Assembly: GCA_963989245.1 (NCBI GenBank)
Contig: OZ022355.1
Location: forward strand, 24,554,809-24,618,808
DNA: 64,000 bases
From: Nansenia antarctica
Lineage: Eukaryota > Chordata > Actinopteri > Argentiniformes > Microstomatidae
Reading direction: 5' to 3'
Part shown: piece by piece, positions 20,227 to 34,724 of the stretch
Numbering within the stretch: position 1 is the stretch's first letter
How the letters are laid out: each line of letters starts with the position of its first letter
Translations under genes and position numbers: made by a program
Notes under the pieces: model-generated
What the model saw: the letters and a program-made list of their open reading frames with translations, nothing else
Databases searched by the model: none
What the model was told of the DNA's origin: nothing

Positions 20227-20597
20227 GTCCAGGGGGGGAGGGGGGGTGGCAGGGTTAGGGGAGGTTGTATGCATGTCCAGGGGGGGAGGGGGGGTGGCAG
20301 GGTTAGGGGAGGTTGTATGCATGTCCAGGGGGGGGGGGGGGGGTGGCAGGGTTAGGGGAGGTTGTATGCATGTCCAGGGGGAGAGGGGGGGTGGCAGGGT
20401 TAGGGGAGGTTGTATGCATGTCCAGGGGGAGAGGGGGGGTGGCAGGGTTAGGGGAGGTTGTATGCATGTCCAGGGGGGGAGGAGGGGTGGCAGGGTTAGG
20501 GGAGGTTGTATGCATGTCCAGGGGGGGAGGGGGGGTGGCAGGGTTAGGGGAGGTTGTATGCATGTCCAGGGGGAGAGGGGGGGTGGCAGGGTTAGGG
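20227..20597. repeat. 48-bp G-rich minisatellite, 8 copies, unit 2
   Basis: Same order of monomer variants as unit 1, with a shorter G run in the third monomer. Confidence 0.95.
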
Positions 20598-21395
20598 AGA
20601 ACAGGTAGGTTTTGAGGTGGGATTTAAAAGTGGAGAGTGAGGGTGAGTCTTTGAGTGGTGCTCTGGACTGCTCCATATGTGTAACACACCACCGTATAAC
20701 AGTGTGTTTTATCTCACTGTAACCTGCACGGCATGTTTTTTGCACAACCCGACTATTACGTGAACTTGCCATAATAATGTTGATTACATACGTTGATGTG
20801 CATTCTGCGGCTACTCCCTAAGCCTATTCTATCATTGTTGATTTGCATTCTGCTATTGTTGATTGTGTTTTAGATCCTGCTTATTTAATTATTGATGTTG
20901 TATTCTGCTGCCATGCAGAATGAACATAGAACTTTCGTCCCGAAGAATTAAGGTTACATACCCTGGTTCAGAAGACATCGGTGGTTCGTAATCGTGGCGG
21001 TTTGCGACCAACTTGAGGCGCATTACCGCCACCTACCGGACTGTGTTTGAACGTTAGATTTGACAGGGAAAACTTAAAGATGAAAGAAATAAACGAAATG
21101 GGGGGGGTGTTAAATCCTGTCTATCAACCCAGTGTCTTTCAAATACTGTATTAACTGACAACAGTCATATCTGTGCTATTATATATTCCATAAATTAACT
21201 GATGAATCATGAAAATAATATCCTCTCTGCAAGATTTCAAAGATCTAATACTAGACAATGCTGAACAGCTGTCCGAAGCTATTAATGCATTATTTACCCT
21301 GTTCTCTACCAACCATTCTAATGCTGTCAAAATGTCTAGAAGCTCCACTGTGTATACTGAAAAATGATCGGTGGTTCTTTTTTAAATTCCTGCCT

Positions 21396-21429
<34 letters not shown>

Positions 21430-21569
21430 ATTTATTTTATAAGGCGCCTTTCATGGCACAAGGTCGCCGTACAATATGAGGGAGAAATACTGCAGCTCCT
21501 GAACGTCCTGTCTCTGGGTCTTTTGACCCATCTGTAAAAATTAGAGCCTTATCACTATAGTGCAGACCA

Positions 21570-21613
<44 letters not shown>

Positions 21614-21755
21614 GCTTTATTTATATAGCGCTTGTCCTGCAAACGTTGCAGCTCAAAGTGCTTTAATCATTATATAATCTAAAAAAAAAAATTGTGTAAT
21701 TTAAAGGCAATATTAAAAGAATGGGGTTTTATAATGATAATTAAATTATTTAGTC

Positions 21756-24107
21756 CAGTGGTCTTCAACCGGGGGTCCGCGACCCCTAGGGGGTCCGCAG
21801 AGGTACTGCAGGGGGTCCGCCAAATTTTTTCCGAATAATTTAAAATTTTCACCAAAATAATTTGTGACAATTAAAAAATATAACAAAAGTTATATTGAGT
21901 AAACTACAAGCATTAATAGGCAATAATAAGCTACTTTTGACAAAAAACTATTTACAATAAAAATGTACTATTTACTATTTGCATTATGGGTAATGACCCG
22001 ATCACACTGTTGAAGCTGAGTGTTGATTAAACTGGTTGAGTTAAACGTGCGAAAGTTGTCCGAGTCCAATAATTATATTATAACTTCACATTATTAGTTA
22101 CTACTATTAATTAGTGAAGCAGGATGGATACATTTGTAACAGTAACGAGACCTCGAGCTCGAGATCCAACGGCTAGGCCTACTCCTTCCACCTCGGCCCC
22201 AGCAGCGCCTGCCCCAGGGGCAGATAAACGCAAAAGTCCCGAAAATATTCAGAAGTGCACCTAAAGTTTGGATTTACTTTCAAAGAAACCGAATGAGTGG
22301 AATTTCCGGTGTGTGTTGTTTGTGCTGCGACGCTCTCAAACGAAAGCATGAAGCCATCAAAGCTGCAACGACACTTGGAGACGAATCATGGCCACTTACA
22401 AGATAAAGCACTGGACTACTTTCAGGCTCGTTTGCACTCTCTCCAAGGCCAACAGACAATGATAAGAAAATCTGCGAAAGTCGGTGAGCTTGCTTTGAAA
22501 GCCTCATATCAAGTTGCTCTTCGCAACTTCGCGTTGCCCAGTGTAAAAAGCCATACACAATTGCAGAAGATTTGATATTGCCTGCGGCCACTGATATGTG
22601 CAAGACCATGTTTGGGAATGATGGATATGCAGAAAAGTTGAAGACTATCCCATTGTCAGACACAACAATTGCTCGGCGAATTGGTGAATGGCATCGGATG
22701 TGAGGGTGCAGTTAATTGAGAAATTACAAACGGCGGAGGCATTTGCACTCCAATTGGATGAATCAGTGGACATGTCCAAAGACGCACAGCTCTTGGCATT
22801 TGTGCGCTTTGTTGACCAAGACGAAATGTGTGAAGAGTTCTTGTTTTGTAAGAAGCTTCCTGAACGCACAACAAGTGCTGACATTTTCAAAGTGATTGAT
22901 GACTTTCTCTGTGAAAATGACGTACGTTGGGCAAAGTGTGTCGCGGTGTGTACCGACGGTGCGCGCGCTATGACTGGGCAAAAGAGTGGACTGATGGCGC
23001 TTGTCAGAAAAGTCGCCCCCAAAGTGATGTGGACTCACTGCATGCTGCACAGAGAATCCCTCGCCGCTAAAGAAATGAGTGCTGAGTTTGCCGATGTTAT
23101 GGACACTGTTGTAAAGGCTGTAAATGTTATTAAGAAGAGTGCCCTACAAACTCGCCTCTTCGCTTCTTTATGCGCCGCTACAGGAGAGGAACACACAGCG
23201 CTCCTTTACCATTCAGAAGTCAGATGGCTTTCCCGTGGATCCGTATTGGCACGAGTATTTGAATTACGCACAGCTATCCACGAATTTCTAATTGGCCAAA
23301 ACCGCGCGGAGCTGGCTGCGCATTTCATTGACAATGCCTGGGTCTTTAAACTGGCATATCTGGCGGACGTTTTCGCAGAGTTGAACCGGCTGAACAGTTC
23401 TATGCAGGGCCGCAATACACACGCCATTCAGCTGTATGATAAGACAAGCTGTGTACCACCCAGCAGGGCCAGTCATCTCACTGAGGTAAGCATACCTGAC
23501 TTCCTGAAGCTAAATGTTTAATTGTTGAATAATAATAATAATAATAATAGAAAATATAAGCCTCATCAACAATAATAATGATAATAATAACCAATAATAA
23601 TTATGCATGAACGTTTTATCAATCATAAACACATATAGGTTAATAACCCAGTAATTAGCCTGTTACTTATTAATTTTCCCTTGTGACCTGACCCCCTGCC
23701 TGTCTGCCGACTACTTCTCCTGTCTGACCCCCTGCCTGTCTGCCGACTACTCCACCTGCCTGCCGACCATTCTTCCTGCTTGATTCCCCACCTGTCTGCC
23801 GACCCTTCCTCCTGCCTGACCTCCCGCCTGCCTGATGACCCACCTGCCCCTGTCCACCTGTGCCCCTGCACCTGTCCCATCAGCCTTGTTACTAGAAATA
23901 AACCTTTATTATTTAACTCGTACCTGTTCACCTGTGTCTGCGTTTGGGTCCTACCTCTGGTCGTGACAAAATAGGTTAATAAGGTGAATACAGTTATTAT
24001 AGGCCTTAAAGTGTGACATTTTAAAAAAATGTATTACATGTGGGGGTCCCTGGTCTGGTTGTCTCTCGTCCAAGGGGTCCTTGGGCTGAAAAGGTTGAAG
24101 ACCCCTG
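21756..24107 (+). mobile_element. hAT-Charlie-type DNA transposon, unit 2
   Basis: Same insertion site, termini and target duplication (21748-21755 and 24108-24115). Length 2352 bp. Confidence 0.93.
22124..23521 (+). pseudogene. hAT (ZBED-like) transposase remnant, unit 2
   Basis: Same stops, frameshifts and C-terminal loss as unit 1, so inactivation came before amplification. Confidence 0.88.
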
Positions 24108-24861
24108 ATTTAGTCATTTAAAGGCTATATTAAAAAGATGGGTTTTTAGTCTTGACTTGAACATATTTGCTGAGGTTGCATCCCTAATGTAAACTGGCAG
24201 TGCATTCCACAATCTGGGTGTATAACATGAGAATGCAGCCTCACCAAATCTCTTCTTTATATAGTTCTGTGCTACATTACCAGGATGTGCATATTTGGAC
24301 TTCTTTCGCAGTTCTTGTTGTATACATCTACTAGTGGATTCACAAATAACCAAGGTGGAATAATTGAATGTGGACCTGCAGGACTATACGGTGGATTATT
24401 ATCTAAGTCATATCGTTTCGCTATTGTATTCCCTATTCATCCAAAACTCACATAAGTCAGTCTTATTATACTCCCCAACAATCTTGTATAATAGGCTTAG
24501 TAGGATGTGAACTATTCTGAGCTTGTAAATGAACCCAGTATGCTGACGTCACACGAGAAGTCAAGGCCAATTAACGAACCCTCACCCACCTTGTCTACAC
24601 GCGCTCCGCCGCTACGCACACGCGCTCCGCCGCTACGCACACGCGCTCCGCCGCTACGTACACGCGCATCGCCGCTACGTACACGCGCATCGCGAAAGAA
24701 TCCATCCCGTTCTCCTCCTCAAACGATCCCTCAAAGTCAAATCATTAAACTTGCTTTTAATCTTTAACTATTTTCATTGTTGTTTTTACTGACTGTGCTT
24801 TTGTTTGACTTGTTATGGATCTATTTTCTCTCGTGGAGTGTAGTGTGTCTGAGTACTGATA

Positions 24862-24898
<37 letters not shown>

Positions 24899-25243
24899 TA
24901 TTATAATTATAATTATAATAATAATAATAACGTTTTATTTGTATAGCACTTGTCCTGCAAACGTTGCAGCTCAAAGTTCTCCAATCAAATAACCATCATT
25001 TTAATATTTAGTCATTTAAAGGCAATATTAAAAATATGGGTTTTTAGTCTTGACTTGAACATATTATGTGCTGAGGTTGCATCCCTAATGTAAACTGGCA
25101 GTGCATTCCACAATCTGGGTGCATAAAATGAGAATGCAGCCTCACCAAATCTCTTCTTTTGTACATGTGGTACACAGAGAAAACCAGCGCCAGAAGACCT
25201 GAGAGCTCTATTGGGCTGATATGCTAGCAAAGAAAAGCGCTAT

Positions 25244-25286
<43 letters not shown>

Positions 25287-25292
25287 TGTATG

Positions 25293-25337
<45 letters not shown>

Positions 25338-25633
25338 CTGACATATTAAGGACACATTAGGATTTGACTTGTATACATATGAAGAGACATTCCATGTCGG
25401 AATACTATAGCAACAGAGGGGTTATGACGCCGTGGAATCTCAAGACAAAGAGATGCTATTCTATCACCATTCTACTAGTTGAGAAGAGAAGAGAAGAGAA
25501 GAGAGAATTAAGAGTAGAGAAAGTTAAGAACATAATAGATAGAGATAGATAGATAGAGATAGAGATAGTGATAGAGATAGATAGATAGAGATAGATAGAG
25601 ATAGAGAGTGATAGAGAGTGATAGCGATAGAGA

Positions 25634-26242
25634 ATGTCAGACTCCGACACGGTATGTTCTACTCTCGTCATTTCTGATAAATACAGAAAGATGTTATATA
25701 TAGTCATCTAAAGATTATATTGTATGATATTGTAGCGAAAGGGAATCTTCTAGTGTAACTCGCCCCATGCGGGAGTCGAACCCCGATCTCCCGCATAACC
25801 GACGGCCCCGCTAACCACTATACCAAGAGAGTTAACTAGTGGTTAGCGCGGCCGTCGGTTATGCGGGAGATCGGGGTTCGACTCGACGCTATATAAGTCT
25901 GCTATAAGTATTATTATTATTATTATTATTAAGATATTGGCTTGAATTATGCTGTTGCATGGTGTGCAGATTAACACTTGAGTGAAGTTTAATGTATATA
26001 AATGAACTGTAGAGATACTTGATGTTCTACAGTGGATACAATGTAGTAATCTGTATACGGTATAGGACAATCTGCTCTGTATACTGCAAGTACATCTAGC
26101 TTAGAGTCCTTAGCAACGCTTAGAGTCCTTAGCAACGCTTAGAGTCCTTAGCAACCCTTAGTCCTTAGCAACGCTTAGAGTCCTTAGCAACGCTTAGAGT
26201 CAACTACACCTATATTTATAATATAACCCTGACTAACCACTA

Positions 26243-26306
<64 letters not shown>

Positions 26307-29300
26307 GCCTTGTGAACTGTTTATAGAAATTATAAACGATCTGTTAAACTGTTGAATAAATACCAGTGTCAATAATACATACAGTATACATGCAGACCCT
26401 GGTCTCTGTATTCTGTATGGTTGTAAACTCAGACCCTGGTCTCTGTATTCTGTATGGTTGTAAACTCAGACCCTGGTCTCTGTATTCTGTATGGTTGTAA
26501 ACTCTGTAAACTCAGACCTTGCTCTCAAAGATACTCCCTGCTAAAATAAAGGTTACATTAAATCTGGGACTCATTGGAAGTTTTATGTAAAAAAAAAAGA
26601 AGAAAATAATAATAATAATAATTCTGCATGTATCAATCCCAGATTGCCCCTTCAAGTCTAATGAGACAGATTCAAACTGCTGCTAGTTTTATCCATGAGC
26701 CATTCACATGTTCGTGAGCTTAGAATGATCAGGTTCTATCTCCGTTTAGGGCGGTTCAGTGATATTGAGCGTCAAAGTTTTTACATTCCATTATGTTTTG
26801 TGAGATGGAACCTTTGTATTTTATTAATTACTAACTCAAAAATGTCAACATTTTAAAAATAACACCACACAGGCGTTAATAAACACCTAATGGATCAGAT
26901 TATGTAAAAAAACTACATTTAGTCAAAAATGGAGATAGAACCTTTTAATTCTAACGTCACGTGTTCACATGTTCTTATGTTCACATGTTCAAAAAAGAGT
27001 GAGGAATCCCGTGATGAATACAGTGAGAAGACCACCATGTCTCACTCTGACAGTAACACGGTATGTTGTACAGATTAGGCATTAGAGCAATGCATCTTAA
27101 TGAAGATATTGTCTTGAAGTATGCTGTTGCATGGCGTGTAGACTGACACTTGAGTGAAGTTTAATGTAAATGAAACTGTAAAGATACTTGATGTTCTATA
27201 ATACAGCTATACAATGTAGTAATGTGTATATGCCTTGTGAACTGTTTATAGAAATTGTAAACAATGTGTCAAAGTGTTAATATAATATAATACATACAGT
27301 ATACATGCATATACATATATAATACATACAGTATACATTTATGTACATATATATGCATATTCTTATGTTCACATGTTCTCATGTTCACATGTTCAAACAA
27401 GAGTGAGGAAGACAGTGAGGAAGGTGTGATACCAAGGTTGAAGTTGAAGACAGAAAGCCTGGTGAATCGAATGATGGAACGATATCAAACGATAATACTA
27501 CCACTGAATCAAAAGATTAAAGATCAGGAGGTAGTGATTTGGGCGTTACATGAAGAAGTGCTGAAGAGGGATTCAACATTCAACATTCAAGATTTATTTA
27601 TTGATAGAAGGGACAAGGAAAACCTGGGAAAGGAAGAGCGACAGGTGGAGATCCTCCCTGAAAGAGACGCGGAGAACACGGTATGTTCTACTCTCGTCAT
27701 TTCTGATAAATACAGAAAGATATTATATATAGTAATCTAAACATTATATTGTATGATATGATCACTTTTTTTTAAAATAAATGCCGGACGCTGGCGTTGC
27801 TTGTTCGCCGCTTCTCCGCCCGAAATCTATAGGTGTAATTGCAGTATGCAGAGTAGATTGTCCTACAAAGACACTTCCATTTAGTAATCTAAAAACTAAT
27901 TAGACCCCTAGGCTATACTGTCTTTTATCTATATTTTTTTTGTTTCTTTTGATTTTACTACTCGATCTTTTCAGTTTGTAAAGCGTCTTTGAGTGGCTAG
28001 AAAAGCGCTATATAAGTCTGCTATAAGTATTATTATTATTATGAAGTTATTGGCTTGAATTATGCTGTTGCATGGTGTGCAGATTAACACTTGAGTGAAG
28101 TTTAATGTATATAAATGAACTGTAGAGATACTTGATGTTCTACAGTGGATACAATGTAGTAATCTGTATACGGTATATGCCTTATGAACTGTTTATAGAA
28201 ATTATAAACGATCTGTTAAACTGTTGAATAAATACCAGTGTCAATAATACATAGCTACAGTATACATGCATACCGTTAAACTGTTCATTTTGACCCAGCA
28301 TTTGGTAGGTGAAGGCGCTTATTTGCATCAATGATCAATTGCCTAGCTAATTACCTCATTAACCAATTACCTAACCCCGGGTGTCCTGGGGTTTAGTTTT
28401 AATATATATGTAGGCTAGTATATATGTATTATGTTACGGTACATGTGGGAAAACTAGGGTTAGGGTTAGACATGCCAGCATGTACCAAGTCGACGTAGCA
28501 CCTAACCCTAACCCTAGTTTTCCCACATGTACCGTAACATACTGTATATATGTATATATAGTATGGATATCTATGCCCCTCTGCTGGGCCAATCTGCAGA
28601 GAGCGTTTCAGTGGGGTGTTCTTGTGCTGAAGCTAGTTTAACGTTTTGATTGAGGACCTCTATGTGTTTGTTTTTGTCTTGATTGTTTTATAATGTTGTA
28701 ATTTTGTATTTGTATTCTGTATGGTTGTAAACCCAGACCCTGCTCTCTGTATTCTGTATGGTTGTAAACTCAGACCCTGGTCTCTGTATTCTGTATGGTT
28801 GTAAACCCAGACCCTGGCCTCTGTATTCTGTATGGTTGTAAACTCAGACCCTGGTCTCTGTATTCTGTATGGTTGTAAACTCAGACCCTGGTCTCTGTAT
28901 TCTGTATGGTTGTAAACTCTGTAAACTCAGACCTTGCTCTCAAAGAGACTCCCTGCTAAAATAAAGGTTACATTAAATCTGGGACTCATTGGAAGTTTTA
29001 TGTAAAAAAAAGAAGAAAATAATAAAAATAATAATAATAATAATTCTGCATGTACCAATCCCAGATTGCCCCTTCAAGTCTAATGAGACAGATTCAATGG
29101 TGTGTTATTGTCTGTAAGGACAGGCTGCTGCAAGTTTTATTCATGAGCCATTCACATGTTCGTGAGTTTAGAATGATCAGGTTCTATCTCCGTTTAGAAT
29201 GATCAGGTTCTACCTCCGTTTAGAATGATAAGGTTCTATCTCCGTTTAGAATGAGAAGGTTCTATCTCCGTTTAGAATGATCAGGTTCTACCTCCATTTA

Positions 29301-32300
29301 GAATGATAAGGTTCTATCTCCGTTTAGAATGATCAGGTTCTATCTCCGTTTAGGGCAGTTCAGAGATATTGAGCGTCAAAGTTTTTACATTCCATTATGT
29401 TTTGTGAGATGGAACCTTTGTATTTTATTAATTACTAACTCAAAAATGTCAACATTTTAAAAATAACACCACACAGGCGTTAATAAACACCTAATGGATC
29501 AGATTATGTAAAAAACTAAATTTCGTCAAAAATGGAGATAGAACCTTTTAATTCTAACGTCACGTGTTCACATGTTCTTATGTTCACATGTTCAAAAAAG
29601 AGTGAGGAATCCCGTGATGAATACAGTGAGAAGACCACCATGTCTCACTCTGACAGTAACACGGTATGTTGTACAGATTAGGCATTAGAGCAATGCATCT
29701 TAATGAAGATATTGTCTTGAAGTATGCTGTTGCATGGCGTGTAGACTGACACTTGAGTGAAGTTTAATGTAAATGAAACTGTAAAGATACTTGATGTTCT
29801 ATAATACAGCTATACAATGTGGTAATGTGTATATGCCTTGTGAACTGTTTATAGAAATTGTAAACAATGTGTCAAAGTGTTAATATAATATAATACATAC
29901 AGTATACATGCATATACATATATAATACATACAGTATACATGCATGTACATATATATGCATATTCTTATGTTCACATGTTCTCATGTTCACATGTTCAAA
30001 CAAGAGTGAGGAAGACAGTGAGGAAGGTGTGATACCAAGGTTGAAGTTGAAGACAGAAAGCCTGGTGAATCGAATGATGGAACGATATCCAACGATAATA
30101 CTATCACTGAATCAAAAGATTAAAGATCAGGAGGTAGTGATTTGGGCGTTACATGAAGAAGTGCTGAAGAGGAAGAGTGCTGAAGATTCAACATTCAAGA
30201 TTCAAGATTTATTTATTGATAGAAGGGACAAGGAAAACCTGGGAAAGGAAGAGCGACAGGTGGAGATCCTCCCTGAAAGAGACGCGGAGAACACGGAGAG
30301 GGAGAGAATGCAGAGAGAGGCAGAGCAAGAAATGGAGAGGAAGAGAAAGGAGGAGGAGGAGGAGGAACGGAAGAGAGAGATCGATAGATTGATAAGAGAA
30401 GAAGAACAAATGATAGAGATGGAGAGAGAGGAGGATGGGAAGAAAGAGATCGATAGATTGATAAGAGAAGAAGAACAAATGATAGAGATGGAGAGAGAGG
30501 AGGAAAGGACAAAAGCCGAAAAGCAGGCAGCAATTAGAAAAAGACAGATGCAACAAGAAAAGCAAAAACTGTTAGAGAGAGACAGAATGCAGAGAGAGGA
30601 GCAAAAAGAAATGGAGAGGAAGAGAAAGGAGGAGGAGGAGGAAGAAAGGCAGAAAGCTGAAAAGCCTGAAGAGACAGTTAAGAACTCTTGGGAGAGACCG
30701 ACACAAAAGAGAAGAGAGGGGGGGACCATCCAGGCATGGGGGACCATCCAGGCAAGAGCAGAGAGGGGGGGACCATCCAGGGAGAGAGAGTTGCGTTTGA
30801 GAGGACGAGAAGACAGAGAGAGGATGTGGAAGAGAAAGAGAGAGGAGGAAAGGAAGAGAGATATCGTTAGATTAGAACAACAAAAACTAGAAAAAGAAGA
30901 ACAGTTAGAGAGAGAGAGAATCCAGAAGGAGGAGGGGCAACAGATGAAACAGTTGGAAGAGCAGAACAACAGGGCAATGGAGGATGAAAAAAAGAAAACC
31001 CCTGAGAAAGAGGGAAATGGAATGGAGGCACAGAAAGACAAGAGCATCTGGAGAAGAGCCTTCAATTTCATTAATGAGAAGCAGAAGGAGAACAATCTCC
31101 AGAGGATTCAGAGGACCTACCAGAGAGAGGAGGAGGAGGGTCACAACACCTACATCCAACGTAAGTGTAGTATTTCTACCTTCTGAAATGAATGAATGAA
31201 TGAATAATAATAACAACTTTTTATTTGTATAGCGCTTTTCCTGCAAACGTTGCAGCTCAAAGTGCTCCAATCATTATATAATCATCATTTAATTATTTAG
31301 TCATTTAAAGGCAATATTAAAAAGATGGGTTTTTAGTCTTGACTTATATATATTATATACTCATATTTGCTGAAGTTGCATCCCTAATGTAAACTGGCAG
31401 TGAATTCCACAATTTGGGTGCATAAAATGAGAATGCAGCCTCACCAAATCTCTTCTTTTGTACATGTGGTACTCAGAGAAAATGATCTTTATTGTCATTG
31501 CGACAGGTACAACAAAATTCAAATGCAAACCCTAGGTGCTAACAAACAAACACAGTCCTAAGATAAAAAAAACTAAACAAGAATGAGACATAAATAGGGG
31601 GGGATATAAATAAAAATAGGGGGATAAGTGATCGGTAGACATCTGAGAATGTATCTATTATGTGAACTTCTATACTTCTATACACTATATGGCCTAAATG
31701 ATGGCTAGGACTGGTGATATCAAGCGAAAGGTTCTTTATATTCAAATCTGCAGACATACACTAGTGATCACTTTCTTTTCAATAAAACGAGCTATTAGAT
31801 ATTCACTTTCAATTCAATGTACAATTCGTATTTCTCAAAAAACAACAAACTGTCAACTTATATGATTACCCATTTGGTTAATACAACAGAAATGTACTTA
31901 TTTTTAACTATCAATCAATCATGTAACATATTAATCAATCTCTTTTAACTGCCAATCAATAATGTAACATATTAATCAATCTCTTTTAACTGTCAATCAA
32001 TCATGTAACATATTAATCAATCTATTCTCTTTTAACTGTCAATCAATAATGTAACATATTAATCAATCATGTAACGTATAAAGTTACAACAGCAAGGCCT
32101 GACAATTAGCAATTTCTCTGATCAGTTACTGTCAACGTTTTGTTAGGTGTTCTATTCTATTCTAAACTTCGTACCTTTGGATATCGTCCTTTTCTCTGCC
32201 AGGTATCCCCACGTCTGGGGGCTTAATCTCGACGTGCACCCGGGCCCAGCGAGAGCAGGAGAAGAGAGCCGAGCTCTTAAAGAGGGAGAGGAACAGACAG

Positions 32301-32791
32301 AAGAGGGAGGACAAATGGAATAAGATCCAGGAGGAAAAAGCAGAGAAGAAGAGTGCCAAGACTCAGAAGGAGGAGGAGCGCTATGAGAAGTGGGCTGCTC
32401 ATAAGAGAGACCGGAGGCTGGAGGCGGTGGAGAGTGGCGCTGGAGAATTCTATACCGAGGAGATGGCAGGGGACCCAGAGGCAGCTAGGTTTCCAGACCG
32501 GAAGATGACAATTTGGCAGAAAAGAAAGTTGAGGTGAGAAATGCAGGTTGGAAGTACGATGCACAGACATTTCAAACACACATGTTCTTTAATTTATATA
32601 AAATGTGACCAAGACTGTTGAGTATGAGGGGCTTGTTGAGGTGTTTGGCTCAACAACAACAACAACAAAAAAGTTGGTTGTCTAATGTTGTCACGTGTCT
32701 ATGTGAGAGTCCTATGGCTAATTATCTCTCCACTTCTGTCTTTCTGTCATCTTCCCCCAGACTGAAAGCTTTTCTGAAGATTGAAGATTGA
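25634..32791 (+). CDS. Array gene 3: same seven-exon coiled-coil gene
   Basis: Exons: 25634-25651, 26998-27060, 27402-27680, 29601-29663, 30005-31160, 32203-32533 and 32761-32791. Total 1941 bp, open throughout, 646 residues. Exon 5 matches gene 1 at the coding sites noted here (K at residue 254, E at 281) but has six AG units and so keeps the frame. Splice sites and phases are as in gene 2. AATAAA is at 32827-32832. Confidence 0.62.
25774..25883. repeat. Inverted tRNA-like pair, unit 2
   Basis: Arms 25774-25820 and 25837-25883, intron 1 of gene 3. Confidence 0.85.
27402..27680 (+). CDS. Gene 3 exon 3
   Basis: Same 279-bp phase 0-0 exon as 13436-13714, with no coding difference noticed, followed by GTATGT. 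Confidence 0.6.
28430..28541. repeat. Telomere-motif inverted repeat, unit 3
   Basis: Arms 28430-28469 and 28502-28541, intron 3 of gene 3. Confidence 0.92.
30005..31160 (+). CDS. Gene 3 exon 5
   Basis: 1156 bp and intact. Residue 254 K, residue 281 E. Donor GTAAGT at 31161. Confidence 0.75.
32203..32533 (+). CDS. Gene 3 exon 6
   Basis: 331 bp, intact, Thr codon ACC as in genes 1 and 4. Confidence 0.7.
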
Positions 32792-33841
32792 AGATGCGAT
32801 GCAGCCACTAACTGGTAGACAAAACAAATAAAGCAACAAAGTTAATTAATATTAGTGAATTAATTAGTGGAAACCCCACTGACTAGCCATCCAATTCAAT
32901 TGTTTCTTTTTGGATTCTGTCCAGGAGATAACACAGTGTTTTACCACATCTGATGCCACCCATAGTACTTCTACTTCTTTTCGTTTCTCTGAATGGTGGT
33001 TATATGACAGTTTCCCATTTCTTTCTTTCTTATTTATTTTATTTATTTATTTATTTTTCTTTCTTTCTTATTTCACGTTTGTTGGACACTGCAAGGTCTA
33101 TTGAGTAGTGGGCAGACAAGGCAGTGCTCCAGACCATGGTCTGCCCATTTCTTTCTTTCTTTCTTATTTATTTTCATTCTTTATTTATTTATTTTTCTCT
33201 CTTTCTTATTTATCTTCTTTCTTTCTTTCTTATTTATTTTCTTTCTTTATTATTCATTTTTCTTTCTTTCTTATTTATTTATTTATTTTTCTCTCTTTCT
33301 TATTTATTTATTTTCTTTTTTTCTTTCTTATTTATTTTCTTTCTTTCTTTCTTATTTAGAGAGTTTTCCACTGAGCCCATGGTGCTTCTGGGCCAGGTGG
33401 AGGGGCTTCAGTGGGGTTAGGGTTAGGGTTCCTCTAGGCATGCTAAAAAACATACTAAACATCTAGTAAAATCACATTTTACGAAAGGTGTCATTTTCAA
33501 GATGGCTGTCGCGATCTTCAAATGGCTATATCTCCACTTCTGTACAACTTAGACAGGTAGGGTTGGTGTCTAACCCTAGGTTTTATGGGTCAAGGAATAC
33601 AATTCAATCAGTGAAATTACCATTAGTTAATTCTTTTTTAACAAATCATATATGGGAATTGATTTCACCATTCAAATCAGCATGAATGTAAACTATTACT
33701 GTAGACAGACAGACTGTTAGCTGGTACAGATAGACAGACATACTGTTAGCTGGTACAGACAGACAGACAGACTGTTAGCTGGTACAGATAGACAGACAGA
33801 CTGTTAGCTGGTACAGATAGACAGACAGACTGTTAGCTGGT

Positions 33842-33875
<34 letters not shown>

Positions 33876-33998
33876 TGTTAGCTGGTACAGACAGACAGAC
33901 TGTTAGCTGGTACAGGTAGACAGACAGACTGTTAGCTGGTACAGACATACAGACAGACTGTTAGCTGGTACAGACAGACAGACAGACTGTTAGCTGGT

Positions 33999-34032
<34 letters not shown>

Positions 34033-34402
34033 TGTTAGCTGGTACAGACAGACAGACTGTTAGCTGGTACAGGTAGACAGACAGACTGTTAGCTGGTACA
34101 GACATACAGACAGACTGTTAGCTGGTACAGACAGACAGACAGACTGTTAGCTGGTACAGATAGACAGACAGACTGTTAGCTGGTACAGACATACAGACAG
34201 ACTGTTAGCTGGTACAGACAGACAGACAGACAGACTGTTAGCTGGTACAGACAGACAGACAGACAGACAGACAGACTGTTAGCTGGTACAGATAGACAGA
34301 CACTGCGTGACTATCGCTTACAGCTGTTGTTTCATGTGGTGCTGTTGATTTTCTCTTGGTTTTTCGGTGGACTGAATTGGTCCCCAGCATCTGGTCAGAG
34401 GT

Positions 34403-34724
34403 GTCCAGGGGGGGAGGGGGGGTGGCAGGGTTAGGGGAGGTTGTATGCATGTCCAGGGGGGGAGGGGGGGTGGCAGGGTTAGGGGAGGTTGTATGCATGT
34501 CCAGGGGGGGGGGGGGGGTGGCAGGGTTAGGGGAGGTTGTATGCATGTCCAGGGGGAGAGGAGGGGTGGCAGGGTTAGGGGAGGTTGTATGCATGTCCAG
34601 GGGGGGAGGAGGGGTGGCAGGGTTAGGGGAGGTTGTATGCATGTCCAGGGGGGGAGGGGGGGTGGCAGGGTTAGGGGAGGTTGTATGCATGTCCAGGGGG
34701 AGAGGGGGGGTGGCAGGGTTAGGG
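34403..34724. repeat. 48-bp G-rich minisatellite, 7 copies, unit 3
   Basis: One monomer fewer than units 1, 2 and 5. The fourth monomer looks like a hybrid of two neighbouring variants (AGAGGAGGGG), as expected from an unequal exchange inside the repeat. Confidence 0.95.

Larger units (their letters stand above)
14203..28168 (+). repeat. Tandem array unit 2 (about 14.0 kb)
   Basis: Second copy. Shorter than unit 1 because it has 5 instead of 6 copies of the 37-bp repeat, 6 instead of 7 of the 26-bp repeat, and a GACA minisatellite about 150 bp shorter (19689-20126). It also differs in the RNase H LINE fragment near 21262, where the minus-strand reading is DSCSAL rather than DSWAAL. Confidence 0.96.
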
